64,000 bases of DNA from Streptomyces sp. CA-278952. Lineage in GTDB: Bacteria > Actinomycetota > Actinomycetes > Streptomycetales > Streptomycetaceae. Location of the stretch: the NCBI RefSeq assembly GCF_028747205.1, contig NZ_CP112880.1, positions 3,472,001-3,536,000 on the forward strand. Direction: 5' to 3'. The position numbers and the translations under genes were made by a program. This document shows positions 41,382 through 50,599 of the stretch, piece after piece. The notes beneath the pieces were generated by a model, which was not told where the DNA came from, searched no databases, and saw only the letters and a program-made list of their open reading frames with translations. Numbering within the stretch: the first letter of the stretch is position 1; the number at the start of each line of letters is the position of its first letter.

Positions 41382-42782
41382 ATGCTCTCCCCCAGCCCGC
41401 CGCCTTCGTCGCCGGAGCCGCGAACCGCCCTCCCCCGGGCCACCCGCCAGGCCCTTCCCCGAGCCGTGCCCCGGGCGCTGTCCCGCCGGCTCCTCGGCGG
41501 CCGGCCGTGGCGTGCCGCGCTCTACCTCCTGACCAGCGTGCCCCTCGGCGTCGCGACGCTGGTCGCGCTGCTCCTGCTGGCTGTCGTGGGCAGCGCGCTG
41601 ACCGTCCTCGTTATCGGGGTGCCGCTGCTGCTGACGCTCGTCCTCGCCGGGATTCCGCTGGCCGCGCTGGAGCGGCGCAGGCTCCGGCTGATCGACCCGG
41701 CGCCTCTCCTCGATCCGCACCGCGAACCGCCCGAGCCGGGCCTGGCGTCCTGGCTGCGGACCCGGCTCCAGGAGCGGTGCACCTGGCGGGAGCTGGCGTA
41801 CGCGCTGCTCTTCGCGTTCGTCCTCTGGCCGCTGGAGGCCCTGGCCGTCGGCAGCGTACTGCTGGTGTGCGGCGGGCTGATCGGGACCCCGGTGATGATG
41901 GCGGCGGGCGGGGACGGGGAGGCGCGCGTCCTGAAGCTCTGGCTCGCCGACTCCTGGCCGGAGGCGTTCGCGGTCCTGCTGGCGGGCGTGGTGCTGCTGC
42001 CGTTGCTGACCTGGCCGCTGGGGGTGGTGGCCCGGGGCCGGGCCGTACTGACCCGGGCGCTGCTCGCCCCGCCGGACTCCGCGCTCGACTCCCGGATCGC
42101 GGAGCTGGACCGGTCGCGTACGCGGTTGGTGGACGCGTTCGAGGCGGAACGCCGCCGTATCGAGCGCGACCTGCACGACGGGGCGCAGCAGCGGCTCGTG
42201 GCCCTCTCCATGACGCTGGGCCTCGCCCGGCTGGAGCGACCCGCCGAACCGCTGGGCGGGCTGCTGGACCGGGCGCACGAGGAGGCGTCGGTCGCCCTGG
42301 TGGAGATCCGCGAGCTGATCCACGGGATCCACCCCCACATCCTCACCGACCGGGGCCTGGAGGCCGCCGTCGAGGACCTGGCGGACCGCTCGCCGGTCCC
42401 GGTCGAGGTGCTCCTGGCCGTACCGGGCCGACTGCCCCAAGCCGTCGAGACCGCGGTCTACTTCGCGGTCAGCGAGGCGCTGACGAACGTGGCGAAGCAC
42501 AGCGGGGCGAGCCGCGTGACGGTGACCGGAGTGACCGTGCGGCACTCGCTGTCGGTGGAGGTCGAGGACGACGGGCGCGGGGGCGCGCGGCTGGGCGGGA
42601 CGGCCGACGGGGGCAGGAGCGGGAGCGGGACGGCCGACGGGGGCAGGGGCGGGACGGGCCTCCAGGGCGTCGCCGATCGCCTCTCGGTGCTGGGCGGCAC
42701 CCTGCTACTGTCCAGTCCGCCCGGGGGGCCGACGGTGTTCCGGCTGGAGGTTCCCTGCCCGCCCGCGGATTCGAGGACCTGA
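41382..42782 (+). CDS. Two-component sensor histidine kinase (HisKA_3)
   Basis: This 466-residue kinase has four membrane spans (residues about 35-225), a HisKA_3 box with His265 in ERRRIERDLHDGAQQRL and an ATPase domain with N-box SEALTNVAKHS and a G box split by a Gly/Arg/Ser repeat (GTADGGRSGSGTADGGRGGTG, 42590-42655), an in-frame 30-bp duplication. The ATG at 41382 is chosen because TAGCGT lies 7 bases before it, a leaderless-type promoter, and because a start at 41304 would lie inside the 28-bp palindrome. It overlaps the response regulator by one base. Confidence 0.9.
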   Translation: MLSPSPPPSSPEPRTALPRATRQALPRAVPRALSRRLLGGRPWRAALYLLTSVPLGVATLVALLLLAVVGSALTVLVIGVPLLLTLVLAGIPLAALERRRLRLIDPAPLLDPHREPPEPGLASWLRTRLQERCTWRELAYALLFAFVLWPLEALAVGSVLLVCGGLIGTPVMMAAGGDGEARVLKLWLADSWPEAFAVLLAGVVLLPLLTWPLGVVARGRAVLTRALLAPPDSALDSRIAELDRSRTRLVDAFEAERRRIERDLHDGAQQRLVALSMTLGLARLERPAEPLGGLLDRAHEEASVALVEIRELIHGIHPHILTDRGLEAAVEDLADRSPVPVEVLLAVPGRLPQAVETAVYFAVSEALTNVAKHSGASRVTVTGVTVRHSLSVEVEDDGRGGARLGGTADGGRSGSGTADGGRGGTGLQGVADRLSVLGGTLLLSSPPGGPTVFRLEVPCPPADSRT

Positions 42783-43426
42783 TGCTGCGCGTCGTACTGG
42801 CCGAGGACAGCGTGCTCCTGCGCGAGGGCCTGGTCGGCCTGCTGGAACGCTTCGGGCACCGGGTCCTCGCCGCGGTGGGCACCGCCGAGGAGCTGACGGC
42901 CGCCGCCCTGGAGCACCGCCCGGACATCGTGGTGACCGACGTCCGGATGCCGCCCGGCTTCTCGGACGAGGGCCTGCGGGCCGCGGTCACGCTGCGCGGG
43001 AAGCTGCCGGGGCTGCCGGTGCTGGTGCTCAGCCAGTACGTCCAGCGCACCTACGCCGAGGACCTGCTGGACGCCTCGGACGGTACGGGGGTGGGCTACC
43101 TCCTCAAGGAGCGCATCGGCCACGTCGAGGAGTTCGCCGACGCGCTGCGCCGGGTGGCCGAGGGCGCCACGGTGGTGGACCCCGAGGTCGTACGGCAGCT
43201 GATCCGGCGCCGCCGCGACCCGCTCGCCCGGCTCACCGCCCGCGAGGTGGAGGTGCTCGCGCTGATGGCGGAGGGCCGGTCCAACGCGTCCGTCGCCGAG
43301 GCCCTGCGCGTCAGCGAGGGCACGGTCAGCAAGCACTTCGGGTCGATCCTCACCAAGCTCGACCTCGACGTCTCGGACGCCACCAACCGCCGGGTGCTCG
43401 CGGTCCTGGCGTTCCTGCGCGGCTGA
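42782..43426 (+). CDS. NarL/LuxR-type response regulator
   Basis: This 214-residue regulator has a receiver domain (ED at residues 8-9, phosphoacceptor Asp53 in VVTDVRMPP, Lys in YLLKER) and a LuxR HTH (LTAREVEVLALMAEGRSNASVA, then GTVSKHFGSILTKL). Its ATG overlaps the kinase TGA (TGATG), so the two are coupled. It is expected to control the divergent ABC exporter by binding the palindrome at 41301-41328, in the manner of cell-envelope-stress systems; the stimulus is unknown. Confidence 0.95.
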   Translation: MLRVVLAEDSVLLREGLVGLLERFGHRVLAAVGTAEELTAAALEHRPDIVVTDVRMPPGFSDEGLRAAVTLRGKLPGLPVLVLSQYVQRTYAEDLLDASDGTGVGYLLKERIGHVEEFADALRRVAEGATVVDPEVVRQLIRRRRDPLARLTAREVEVLALMAEGRSNASVAEALRVSEGTVSKHFGSILTKLDLDVSDATNRRVLAVLAFLRG

Positions 43427-43457
43427 GCCCGCCACCTCTCCCTCCCGCTCGTCAGGC

Positions 43458-43510
43458 TTGACAGCCATTCCCCCACGACTCCATGATTCCATTAATTGAC
43501 TAATGGAATC
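43458..43510 (+). promoter_or_regulatory. Promoter and GntR operator of the ABC operon
   Basis: TTGACA (43458-43463) with a CATGAT-like -10 at 43482-43487 overlaps a perfect inverted repeat: GATTCCATTA (43485-43494) and TAATGGAATC (43501-43510) with a 6-bp spacer. It ends 12 bp before the first gene (43523). A GntR/YtrA regulator encoded as third gene of the operon is the probable binder. Confidence 0.8.
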
Positions 43511-43522
43511 GAGGCGAGGCGC

Positions 43523-44467
43523 GTGGCAGACACGAGCATCCCGAACGCGACGTCCGGCAGCTGGGCGCTGGAAGCCCGCGGCCTGGGCAAGCGCTACCGG
43601 CGCGGCTGGGCGCTGCGCGACTGCTCCTTCCGGATCCCGGCCGGCCGCATCTGCGGTCTGGTCGGCCCGAACGGGGCGGGCAAGAGCACCCTGCTCGGAC
43701 TGGCGACCCGGCAGGTGCAGCCGACCACCGGCGAACTGCGGGTCTTCGGCGTACCGGTCGACGACCCCGCCGTGATGCCCACGTTCGCGTTCCTCGGCCA
43801 GGAGAAGCCGCTGTTCAAGCGGTTCACCGTCGCCGACACCCTGCGCATGGGCGCCGAACTGAACCCCGCCTGGGACGCGGCCGCGGCGACGCGGATCGTC
43901 CGCTCGGGCAACGTCGCGCTGGACGCGAAGGTCGGCACGCTCTCCGGCGGCCAGCGCACCCGCGTAGCCTTCGCTCTCGCCTTCGGCAAGCGGCCCGACC
44001 TGCTGCTCCTGGACGAGCCGATGTCGGACCTCGACCCGCTGGCCCGCGACGAGATGAGCACCCTGCTGATGGCGGAGGCCGTCGAGCGGGGCACCACGGT
44101 GGTGATGTCCTCGCACATGCTGACCGAGCTGGAGGACATGTGCGACTACCTGCTGGTCGTCTCCGAGGGCCGGATCCGGATGGCCGGTGACGCCGACGCG
44201 CTGGTCCCGGCCCACGCGCTGGTCACCGGGGTGGCCCGGGACGGCTCGCTGCCGCCCGAGCTGGCCGACCACACCGTCGTCGAAACCCGCCTCCAGGGGC
44301 GGCAGTTCCAGGCGATGATCCGGCCGAAGGCGCCGATCCCGGCCGACTGGGAGAGCGCCGAACCCTCCCTGGAGGAAGTCCTCCTCGCCCATCTCCGCTC
44401 CCCGGACGCGCCCTCGCTCTACACCCAGGGCGCCCGCGTCGAGGCCGAAGGGACCCAGGCCGCATGA
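43523..44467 (+). CDS. ABC transporter ATP-binding protein, YtrB type
   Basis: This 314-residue ATPase has Walker A GPNGAGKST, signature LSGGQRTR, Walker B LLLLDEPMSDLD and an H-loop SSH. It pairs with the permease encoded next (ATGA overlap). The GTG at 43523 has GAGG just upstream. Operons of an ATPase, an ABC-2-like permease and a GntR/YtrA regulator respond to cell-wall antibiotics in Gram-positive bacteria; here the regulator comes last rather than first. Confidence 0.93.
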   Translation: MADTSIPNATSGSWALEARGLGKRYRRGWALRDCSFRIPAGRICGLVGPNGAGKSTLLGLATRQVQPTTGELRVFGVPVDDPAVMPTFAFLGQEKPLFKRFTVADTLRMGAELNPAWDAAAATRIVRSGNVALDAKVGTLSGGQRTRVAFALAFGKRPDLLLLDEPMSDLDPLARDEMSTLLMAEAVERGTTVVMSSHMLTELEDMCDYLLVVSEGRIRMAGDADALVPAHALVTGVARDGSLPPELADHTVVETRLQGRQFQAMIRPKAPIPADWESAEPSLEEVLLAHLRSPDAPSLYTQGARVEAEGTQAA

Positions 44468-45435
44468 GCACCACCCTCACCGAGAAGCCCGCCGCAACCG
44501 CCTCCGGACGCCGCCTGCTGCGCGGAATGCCGTGGCTCGTCGTACGCCAGCACCGGACCGCGCTGACCTGCGTCCTGGGCCTCACCCTGCTGACCGCGCT
44601 CTGGATCGCGTACGAGCGCCACGAACTGGGCCAGCTGCTCGACGCGAAGGGCTGGCCGGAGAAGGACGCGGGCCAGCCGCTGGAGAACCACCGCGGCTAC
44701 GAGTACATCACCTCCATCCTCGGCGGCCTCCCCCTGATCCTCGCCGTCTTCATCGGCGCCCCGCTGATCGCGGGCGACCAGGAGAACGGCACCGCGCAGC
44801 TCGTCACCACCCAGTCGGCGACCCGCCGCCAGTGGCTGATCGCCAAGCTGGGCCTGGCCTACACCCTCGCGCTGGTCTCCGGCGTGGTGCTCTCGGCGCT
44901 GTTCACCTGGTGGTGGAAGCCGTACCGCTCAGTCTTCCTCAGCGAGTGGATCGACGGCGTCATCTTCGACAACACCGGGCCCGTCCTGCCGGCGCTCCTG
45001 CTCTTCCTCACCGCGGCCGGGATCACCATCGGCGCCCTGATCCGCCGGACGCTCCCGGCCATGGTGGTCACGTTCCTCTTCACGGTGATCACCACTTTCG
45101 TCTGGGACGAGATCCGCGTACGCCTAGGCTCCACGCACCTCTTCACGTACCCGATGGGCACCGAACTCCCGGCCCGCTACGCCGAGTCGTACGAGGTGGA
45201 CCGCTGGGTCGGCAGCGCCGACGGGACCCTGTACGGCTGGGGCACCTGCGCCGAGGCGACCGATAAGGCGCAGAACGCGTGCATCAAGGAACACGGCATC
45301 GTCAACGACGTGATCGAATACCTCGACTACAGCCAGATGGCGCCGATGCAGTGGACCGCCGCAGGCATCCTGCTCGCCGGGACAGCCCTGCTCACGGCGT
45401 TCACTCTGTGGCGGGTCACCCGCCGCCCGCTGTGA
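44464..45435 (+). CDS. ABC-2-like transporter permease
   Basis: This 323-residue membrane protein has six hydrophobic spans with a large outer loop (residues about 235-285, containing two cysteines) before the last one. It starts 4 bp inside the ATPase gene (ATGA). It forms the channel part of the YtrA-type exporter. The segment GDQENGTAQLVTTQSATRRQW after span 2 is typical of ABC-2 permeases. The substrate is unknown. Confidence 0.88.
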   Translation: MSTTLTEKPAATASGRRLLRGMPWLVVRQHRTALTCVLGLTLLTALWIAYERHELGQLLDAKGWPEKDAGQPLENHRGYEYITSILGGLPLILAVFIGAPLIAGDQENGTAQLVTTQSATRRQWLIAKLGLAYTLALVSGVVLSALFTWWWKPYRSVFLSEWIDGVIFDNTGPVLPALLLFLTAAGITIGALIRRTLPAMVVTFLFTVITTFVWDEIRVRLGSTHLFTYPMGTELPARYAESYEVDRWVGSADGTLYGWGTCAEATDKAQNACIKEHGIVNDVIEYLDYSQMAPMQWTAAGILLAGTALLTAFTLWRVTRRPL

Positions 45436-45480
45436 AGACCGCCCTCTCCTCCTACGTAAAATGTCGCAAGCGAGCGGAAG

Positions 45481-45885
45481 GTGAAGACCGTGGTCGTGTT
45501 CCGCATCGACCGGCGCAGTGGAGTGGCGACCTATCTCCAGATCGTCCGGCAGGTCGAGCAGGCGCTGCGCATGGGCGCGCTGGAGGAGGGCGACCGGCTG
45601 CCCACCGCCGCCCAGGTCGCCGCGACCACCAAGGTCAACCCGAACACGACCCTGAAGGCCTACCGCGAACTGGAGCGCATGGGCCTCGCCGAAGTGCGCC
45701 AGGGAGCGGGCACGTTCATCACCCGCTCCCTCGCCCAGCCCCAGTCCGGCCCCGGCTCACCGCTGCGCTCCGCGCTCGCCGAATGGCTGGACCGGGCCCG
45801 CGCCGAGGGCCTCACCGGGCAGGACGTCACGGCCCTGTTCCACGCGGCGTTCGAGAGCGCGTACCCGGGCGAGGCGCCGGGCTGA
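45481..45885 (+). CDS. GntR family regulator, YtrA subfamily
   Basis: This 134-residue repressor has the GntR winged helix (YLQIVRQVEQALRMGALEEGDRLP, then VAATTKVNPNTTLKAYRELERMGL) and a short C-terminal helix pair instead of a ligand domain, which defines the YtrA subfamily. It follows the permease by 45 bp. The perfect palindrome GATTCCATTA/TAATGGAATC before the operon is the likely target, giving autorepression. The GTG at 45481 is used; a GTG at 45490 is an alternative. Confidence 0.92.
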   Translation: MKTVVVFRIDRRSGVATYLQIVRQVEQALRMGALEEGDRLPTAAQVAATTKVNPNTTLKAYRELERMGLAEVRQGAGTFITRSLAQPQSGPGSPLRSALAEWLDRARAEGLTGQDVTALFHAAFESAYPGEAPG

Positions 45886-45906
45886 CCGACCCGGACCGAG
45901 TGTCCC

Positions 45907-45964
45907 GGACCGACTGACTCGGACCGACCGCCTTCGGACCGACTGACTCGGACCGACCGCCTTC
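45907..45964. repeat. Two perfect 29-bp tandem repeats between convergent genes
   Basis: The 29-bp units at 45907-45935 and 45936-45964 are identical, with a partial third copy to about 45973. Each contains smaller GACCGACNGACTCGG-type subrepeats. They fill the gap between the GntR gene and the convergent kinase gene. Confidence 0.85.
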
Positions 45965-45982
45965 GGACTGACCGGCGCCGGT

Positions 45983-48124
45983 TCAGGCGCGGTTGTAGCG
46001 GTAGCCGCTGCCGTGGGCGGGACCGACGTCGTGCTGGATGCCGGACCCTGCGACGGCGAAGAACGAGGGGTCGGTGTCGCGGCACATACCGGTGGAACGG
46101 GCCTGGTCCACCACGGCGGTCCCGACGTTGATCCGCTGCCCGCCGTCCGCCACGGACGTCAGCTTCGCCGTGTACTCGCAGTGCCCGGAGCCCTGTACGT
46201 CGGCGACGAGGGTCACCGCGCTCTGCCCCGGCGACACCCGCCGGACGACCACGGTGTGGGGCTGGAGGGCGTTGTACTGGGACGCGATGGCCCAGGTCCC
46301 GACGAAGTGCTGCGGCACCCGGCCGTCCGGGGCCGCGGGGTCCGGGTCCGGGGCGGGCGGTTTCGCGGCGCCCCCCGAGCCGCCCGCCCCCGACGCACCG
46401 GTCTCGCCCTGCGCGGTGTCTCCGCCGGAGGCAGCCGCCCCGTCGCCTCCGGACGGCCCCCCTCCGGAGGCGGAGCCACCGCCGCTACCGGCGTCCTGCC
46501 CGCCCTGACCGTCACCACCGTCGCCGCCTTGGTCCTTCTCCTCCCCGTTCTCCTTGCCCTTCTCCTTCTCCCTCTCGCCATCCTTGGCGCTGTCCTTGTC
46601 GTCCGCGTCGTCGCTGTCCCCGGAGGGGGAGGCGGCAGGGCCGGAGGGGGCGCCGGCGGCGGGCGGCGCGGTGGCCCCTCCGCCCCGGGCGTCGGTGGCG
46701 CCACCGGGATCGCGGTTGAGGAAGGCCGTCGTGCCGCCGGCCGCCAGCACGGCGACGACGACGGCCGCGACGATCCAGGTACGCCGACGGCGATGCCGAG
46801 GCCGGCCCCCGGTCGGCGCGGGCGGGAGCGCGGGCGTCGAGTCGGCCGTCGGCGTACCTGGACCGTCGCCCTTCGCCGGTGCCGGCCGCAGATCGACGGT
46901 GCCGAGGTCACGAGGAGCGGGAACGGGAGCGGGAGCGGGGGCGGCCGGGGGCTCGGCACTCCCCGGTACGTCGACGGCGTCCTCGGCCTCCGGCGCGCCC
47001 GCACCTGGCGGAACCTCCGGGGCCTCCGGGGCCTCCGGGGCCTCCGGGGCCTCCGGGGCACGCCGTGCGTCCAGGCCCACCGGCCTCTCCGCAGCATCAG
47101 CGGCATCCTCGGCCTCCGGCACGTCCGTACCTCGCGCCACCTCTGCGGCCTCCGGCGCCTGCGGCACCTCCGCGTCGAGCAACAGCGCCGACTGCTGTGC
47201 CAGCCGGGCCAGGAGTACCGGCGGCAGCCAGGCACCGCGCGGCGAGGCCGAGGACGGCGCGGGCGTCAGCGCCTCCAACAGCGCCTTCACACCCGGGCGT
47301 TCGGCGGCGCTCTTGGTCAGGCAGCGTTCGATCAGCTCGCGCAGGGGGGTGTCCGTCACCGCAGCGAGGTCCGGCGGGGACTGGACGATCCGGAACATCA
47401 CCGCGTGCTGGTTGCTCACCCCGGCCCCGAACGGCAGGCGTCCCGTGGCCGCGTACATCAGCACACAGCCGAGGGAGAAGACGTCCGCCCCGGGCCCGGT
47501 CTCCTCTCCGAGGATCTGCTCGGGCGCCATGAAGCCGGGCGAGCCGATGACCATGCCGGTGCTGGTCAGCAGGGACTCCACGGAGACCTGGAGTGCGCGG
47601 GCGATGCCGAAGTCGATGACGCGGGGGCCGTCGACGGTGAGCAGGACGTTGGACGGCTTCAGGTCCCGGTGGACGATCCCGGCGGCATGGATGCCGCCCA
47701 GCGCCCGCAACAGCCCCTCGGCCAGGGCGTGCACCGAAGCGGCGGGCAGCGGACCGTGCTCCCGGACGGCCTGTTCGAGCGAGGGGCCGGGCACATAGCC
47801 GGTGGCCACCCACGGCGGCTCGGCGTCCGCGTCGGCGTCGAGCACGGGGGCGGTGTAGCGCCCGCCGACCCGCCGTGCCGCCGCGATCTCCCGCCGGAAA
47901 CGGGCCCGGAACTCCCCGTTCGCGATGTGCTCCTCGTGCACCACCTTCACGGCCACGGTGCGCCCGCCCGCCGAGCGGGCCAGATAGACCCGGCCCATCC
48001 CGCCCGCACCGAGCCGGCCGAGCAGGGGATACGGCCCGATCCGGACCGGATCACCGGCCGCGAGCGGACGTATGCCCTCCATCGCCGTGTAGCGCCCGCT
48101 GTCCTCGCCCGTGCCTTCGCCCAT
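45983..48124 (-). CDS. Membrane-anchored Ser/Thr protein kinase (PknB-like)
   Basis: This 713-residue protein has a complete Hanks-type kinase domain (GAGGMGRVYLARS at about residues 38-50, catalytic HRDLKPSN with His152 and Asp154, DFG near residue 172, APE-type activation-loop end PGFMAPEQ). A linker rich in Ala/Pro/Glu (47014-47058 holds five 9-bp repeats encoding PEA units) leads to one transmembrane helix (TWIVAAVVVAVLAAGGTTAF, near residue 455). The outer part is Gly/Ser-rich and ends in a domain with two cysteines that is not PASTA. The start at 48124 is uncertain; the ATG at 48082 keeps the domain intact. Confidence 0.93.
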   Translation of the reverse strand: MGEGTGEDSGRYTAMEGIRPLAAGDPVRIGPYPLLGRLGAGGMGRVYLARSAGGRTVAVKVVHEEHIANGEFRARFRREIAAARRVGGRYTAPVLDADADAEPPWVATGYVPGPSLEQAVREHGPLPAASVHALAEGLLRALGGIHAAGIVHRDLKPSNVLLTVDGPRVIDFGIARALQVSVESLLTSTGMVIGSPGFMAPEQILGEETGPGADVFSLGCVLMYAATGRLPFGAGVSNQHAVMFRIVQSPPDLAAVTDTPLRELIERCLTKSAAERPGVKALLEALTPAPSSASPRGAWLPPVLLARLAQQSALLLDAEVPQAPEAAEVARGTDVPEAEDAADAAERPVGLDARRAPEAPEAPEAPEAPEVPPGAGAPEAEDAVDVPGSAEPPAAPAPAPVPAPRDLGTVDLRPAPAKGDGPGTPTADSTPALPPAPTGGRPRHRRRRTWIVAAVVVAVLAAGGTTAFLNRDPGGATDARGGGATAPPAAGAPSGPAASPSGDSDDADDKDSAKDGEREKEKGKENGEEKDQGGDGGDGQGGQDAGSGGGSASGGGPSGGDGAAASGGDTAQGETGASGAGGSGGAAKPPAPDPDPAAPDGRVPQHFVGTWAIASQYNALQPHTVVVRRVSPGQSAVTLVADVQGSGHCEYTAKLTSVADGGQRINVGTAVVDQARSTGMCRDTDPSFFAVAGSGIQHDVGPAHGSGYRYNRA

Positions 48125-48250
48125 GCTGACCCGATCCCCCGATGGCCTTGTCCCCTGCGGTCGTTCACGCCCGGCCGGAGCCGTGTGCGCCCGCCAAGGA
48201 TAGGAGCACAGGGGGCCGGTGCTTCATGCGGATCCCGGCGGGAGGCAGGG

Positions 48251-49051
48251 TCAGGGAAAGCGGGGGCCGTCGTCGGCAGGGCGCAGGCGGGCGAGGACCG
48301 ACCGGAGCAGTGGCTCGCGCTGCTCGACCAGGTAGAAGTGGCCTCCGGGCAGGACGTCCAACCGGAAGCCGCCGGACGCGACGTCGGACCACGCCGACAT
48401 GTCCTCCACCGAGGTGCCCGGGTCCTCGTCCCCGATGTACGCGTACACGGGGCAGCTGACCGGATCGGCGGGGCGCGGACCGTAGGTCCCGACGATCGTG
48501 AAGTCGCCGCGGATGGCGGGCAGGATGATCTCCCGGAGGTCCGGGTCGCGGAGGACCGACTCGTCGGTGCCACCGAGCCGGCGCACCTCCTCGATCAGCG
48601 CTTCGTCACCCTGTTCGTGCAGGGCCCGCGGGGTCAGGCGGTGCGGCGGCCTGCGGCTCGACACATGCAGCGCCGCCGGGCTCCTCCCGCGCCGGTGCTC
48701 CAGACGCAGCGCCACCTCGTAGGCGAGCGAGGCTCCCATGCTGTGGCCGAAGAGGGACAGCGGTGCGTCGTGGAAGGGGAGGATCACCTCGGTCACCCGG
48801 TCGGCCAGCTCGTCCATCGCCGTGATGCAGGGGTCGCCCAGCCGGTCCTGGCGTCCGGGATAGCGCGCGACCAGCAGCTCCGTACCGCTGTCGAACGCGG
48901 TGCCCCAGGAATGGAAGAAGCCGGCCGAGCCGCCCGCGTGCGGCAGGACCAGCAGCCTGCGACGGACGCCCGCCGTCGCGGGGTAGCGGCGCAGCCATCC
49001 GTCCGCGACGACGTTGGCCGACGGTGCGGTGCGGGGGGTGCCGACGTTCAT
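48251..49051 (-). CDS. Type II thioesterase
   Basis: This 266-residue alpha/beta hydrolase frees stalled acyl groups from polyketide or nonribosomal peptide synthases. It has the nucleophile motif GHSMG (Ser104), a late GGHFYL for the catalytic His, and the family's LLVLPHAGGSAGFF opening. The ATG at 49051 has GAAGGA 7 bases upstream. No synthase gene lies within the window, so this is an orphan type II thioesterase acting in trans or a relic of a lost cluster. Confidence 0.9.
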   Translation of the reverse strand: MNVGTPRTAPSANVVADGWLRRYPATAGVRRRLLVLPHAGGSAGFFHSWGTAFDSGTELLVARYPGRQDRLGDPCITAMDELADRVTEVILPFHDAPLSLFGHSMGASLAYEVALRLEHRRGRSPAALHVSSRRPPHRLTPRALHEQGDEALIEEVRRLGGTDESVLRDPDLREIILPAIRGDFTIVGTYGPRPADPVSCPVYAYIGDEDPGTSVEDMSAWSDVASGGFRLDVLPGGHFYLVEQREPLLRSVLARLRPADDGPRFP

Positions 49052-49310
49052 ACGGTCATCCTTCGGGCTCTGCGGCTCCTGGCGATGGGGGGCCGCTCGA
49101 CTGAGAGTTGGAGTGATGGGGAGCCGGATGACGGGTGTATCCGCGGCAGGGTCATCGCCACGTGGTCCTCCGCGGGCAGGCTCACCGACCGTTCGAGGCG
49201 TGCCAGGTCGAAGAATATCGCGCCGCGCACCAGCAGTTCGGGGTTCCCGGCACCACCGAGCTGACAGACGAAGGAGAACCTGACCTGACGGAATACGGAG
49301 AATCCGGGAG

Positions 49311-50559
49311 GTGGGGACGAACACGGCGAACCGCGCCCGAGGCCGCCTCCGGGATCGCGCCGTCAGCCCGTTCTGCGCAGCCCTGGCGTCCTTCGCGGTC
49401 GTGGTGCCGGCCGGTCTCCTGACGGGCCCATCTGCCGGTTGGCGCGCGGTCCTGCCCATGATGGTCGCGGTGCTGGGCGCCCTCGCCGTGGCCACACTGG
49501 ACGGCAGGGACCGGCTCGTCCCGGCGGCCGCCGCCGTGGTGGCCGTGAGCTCCGCCCTCGGCACCCTGTTTCGGGGACCCTCCGGCCCCCGAGACGGCGA
49601 CCGGCGTTGCCACCCTGGTGGAGATCACGGGGCTCCTGCTGCTCGTCTGCCTGGTCGCCCGGTACGCCGGGACCCGGCAGGCCTTCGTGCTTTGTACCGT
49701 GCTCGGGGTTCTGGCATCGACGGCGCTCCTGCGGCTCCACCTCCCTCCGCCCCCGCTGGAAGCCGCCGCGCAGAGCTCCTTCTTCGCGCTCGGCGCCATC
49801 GCCGCGGCCGCCGCGGGCGGCGGTCTGCGCGCCCTGGAGACCCGGAGGCTCCGGGCGGTGCACGACGCCCGGCTCAGTCAGCGACTCCAACTGGCGGGCG
49901 ATCTGCATGACTTCGTGGCCCACGACGTCTCGGGCATCGTCGCACTGGCGCAGGCGGCCCAGGTGATCGGCGCGGACCGGCCGGAGAAGATCATGCCGCT
50001 CCTCCAGCAGATCGAGGCCTCCGGCCTCCAGGCCCTCGGCTCCCTGGACCGTACGGTCCACATGCTCAGGTCCTCCGACGGAACCCCCGCAGCCGGCCCG
50101 GGCCCGTCCGACGCTTCACAGTCGGCGGCCTACGGTCTGGAGGACATCGTGGACGTCGTGGACCGGTTCCGCGCGACCGGCGGAGCCGAAGTCCGCCTGG
50201 ACACTGACGAGTTGGCCGAGCAGCCCGGCCGAGTCCCGCGCGAAGTGGCGAGCATGGCCCACCGCGTGGTGGTGGAGGCGTTGACCAACGTACGGCGGCA
50301 CGCCGGCAGCGCACCGTGGGTGACCGTGTCCGTGACGCTCGGCCCCGAACACTCGAAACCGGTGCTCACCGTGTCCGTGGCCAACGGCTCGCCCGCCATC
50401 AACGAGAAGGGCGGCAGGCACCTGGGCGACCGGGGACGGCACGGTGCCAGCGGCCTGGAAGGTCTCGCCGAACGCACCCGGGCGCTCGGGGGGAGCCTGG
50501 AGTTCGGCGTTCGCGGGGAACACGGCTGGCGGGTCACCGCGGTCCTGCCACTGAGCTGA
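49311..50559 (+). pseudogene. Sensor histidine kinase with apparent frameshift
   Basis: The two halves of a HisKA_3 kinase are in different frames. Residues from 49311 (about 88 codons, two or three membrane spans ending in SALGTLFR) continue sensibly only in the +1 frame from about 49575, as DPPAPETATG, through spans to the His box GDLHDFVAHDVSG and ATPase (EALTNVRRHAG, GLEGLAERTRALGG). One extra G in the GGGG run at 49572-49575 explains it. Without repair the second half starts at the GTG at 49618 and still contains all catalytic parts. Sequencing error is possible. No response regulator is adjacent. Confidence 0.75.
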
Positions 50560-50599
50560 GCCCCTTCTGCCGTGCCGGTCCACCCCACACCCGCTCGGC

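Noticed and set aside
46013..49264. 1083-codon plus-strand frame opposite the kinase and thioesterase genes
   Set aside because: It spans two clearly coding genes of the other strand and has no coding character of its own.
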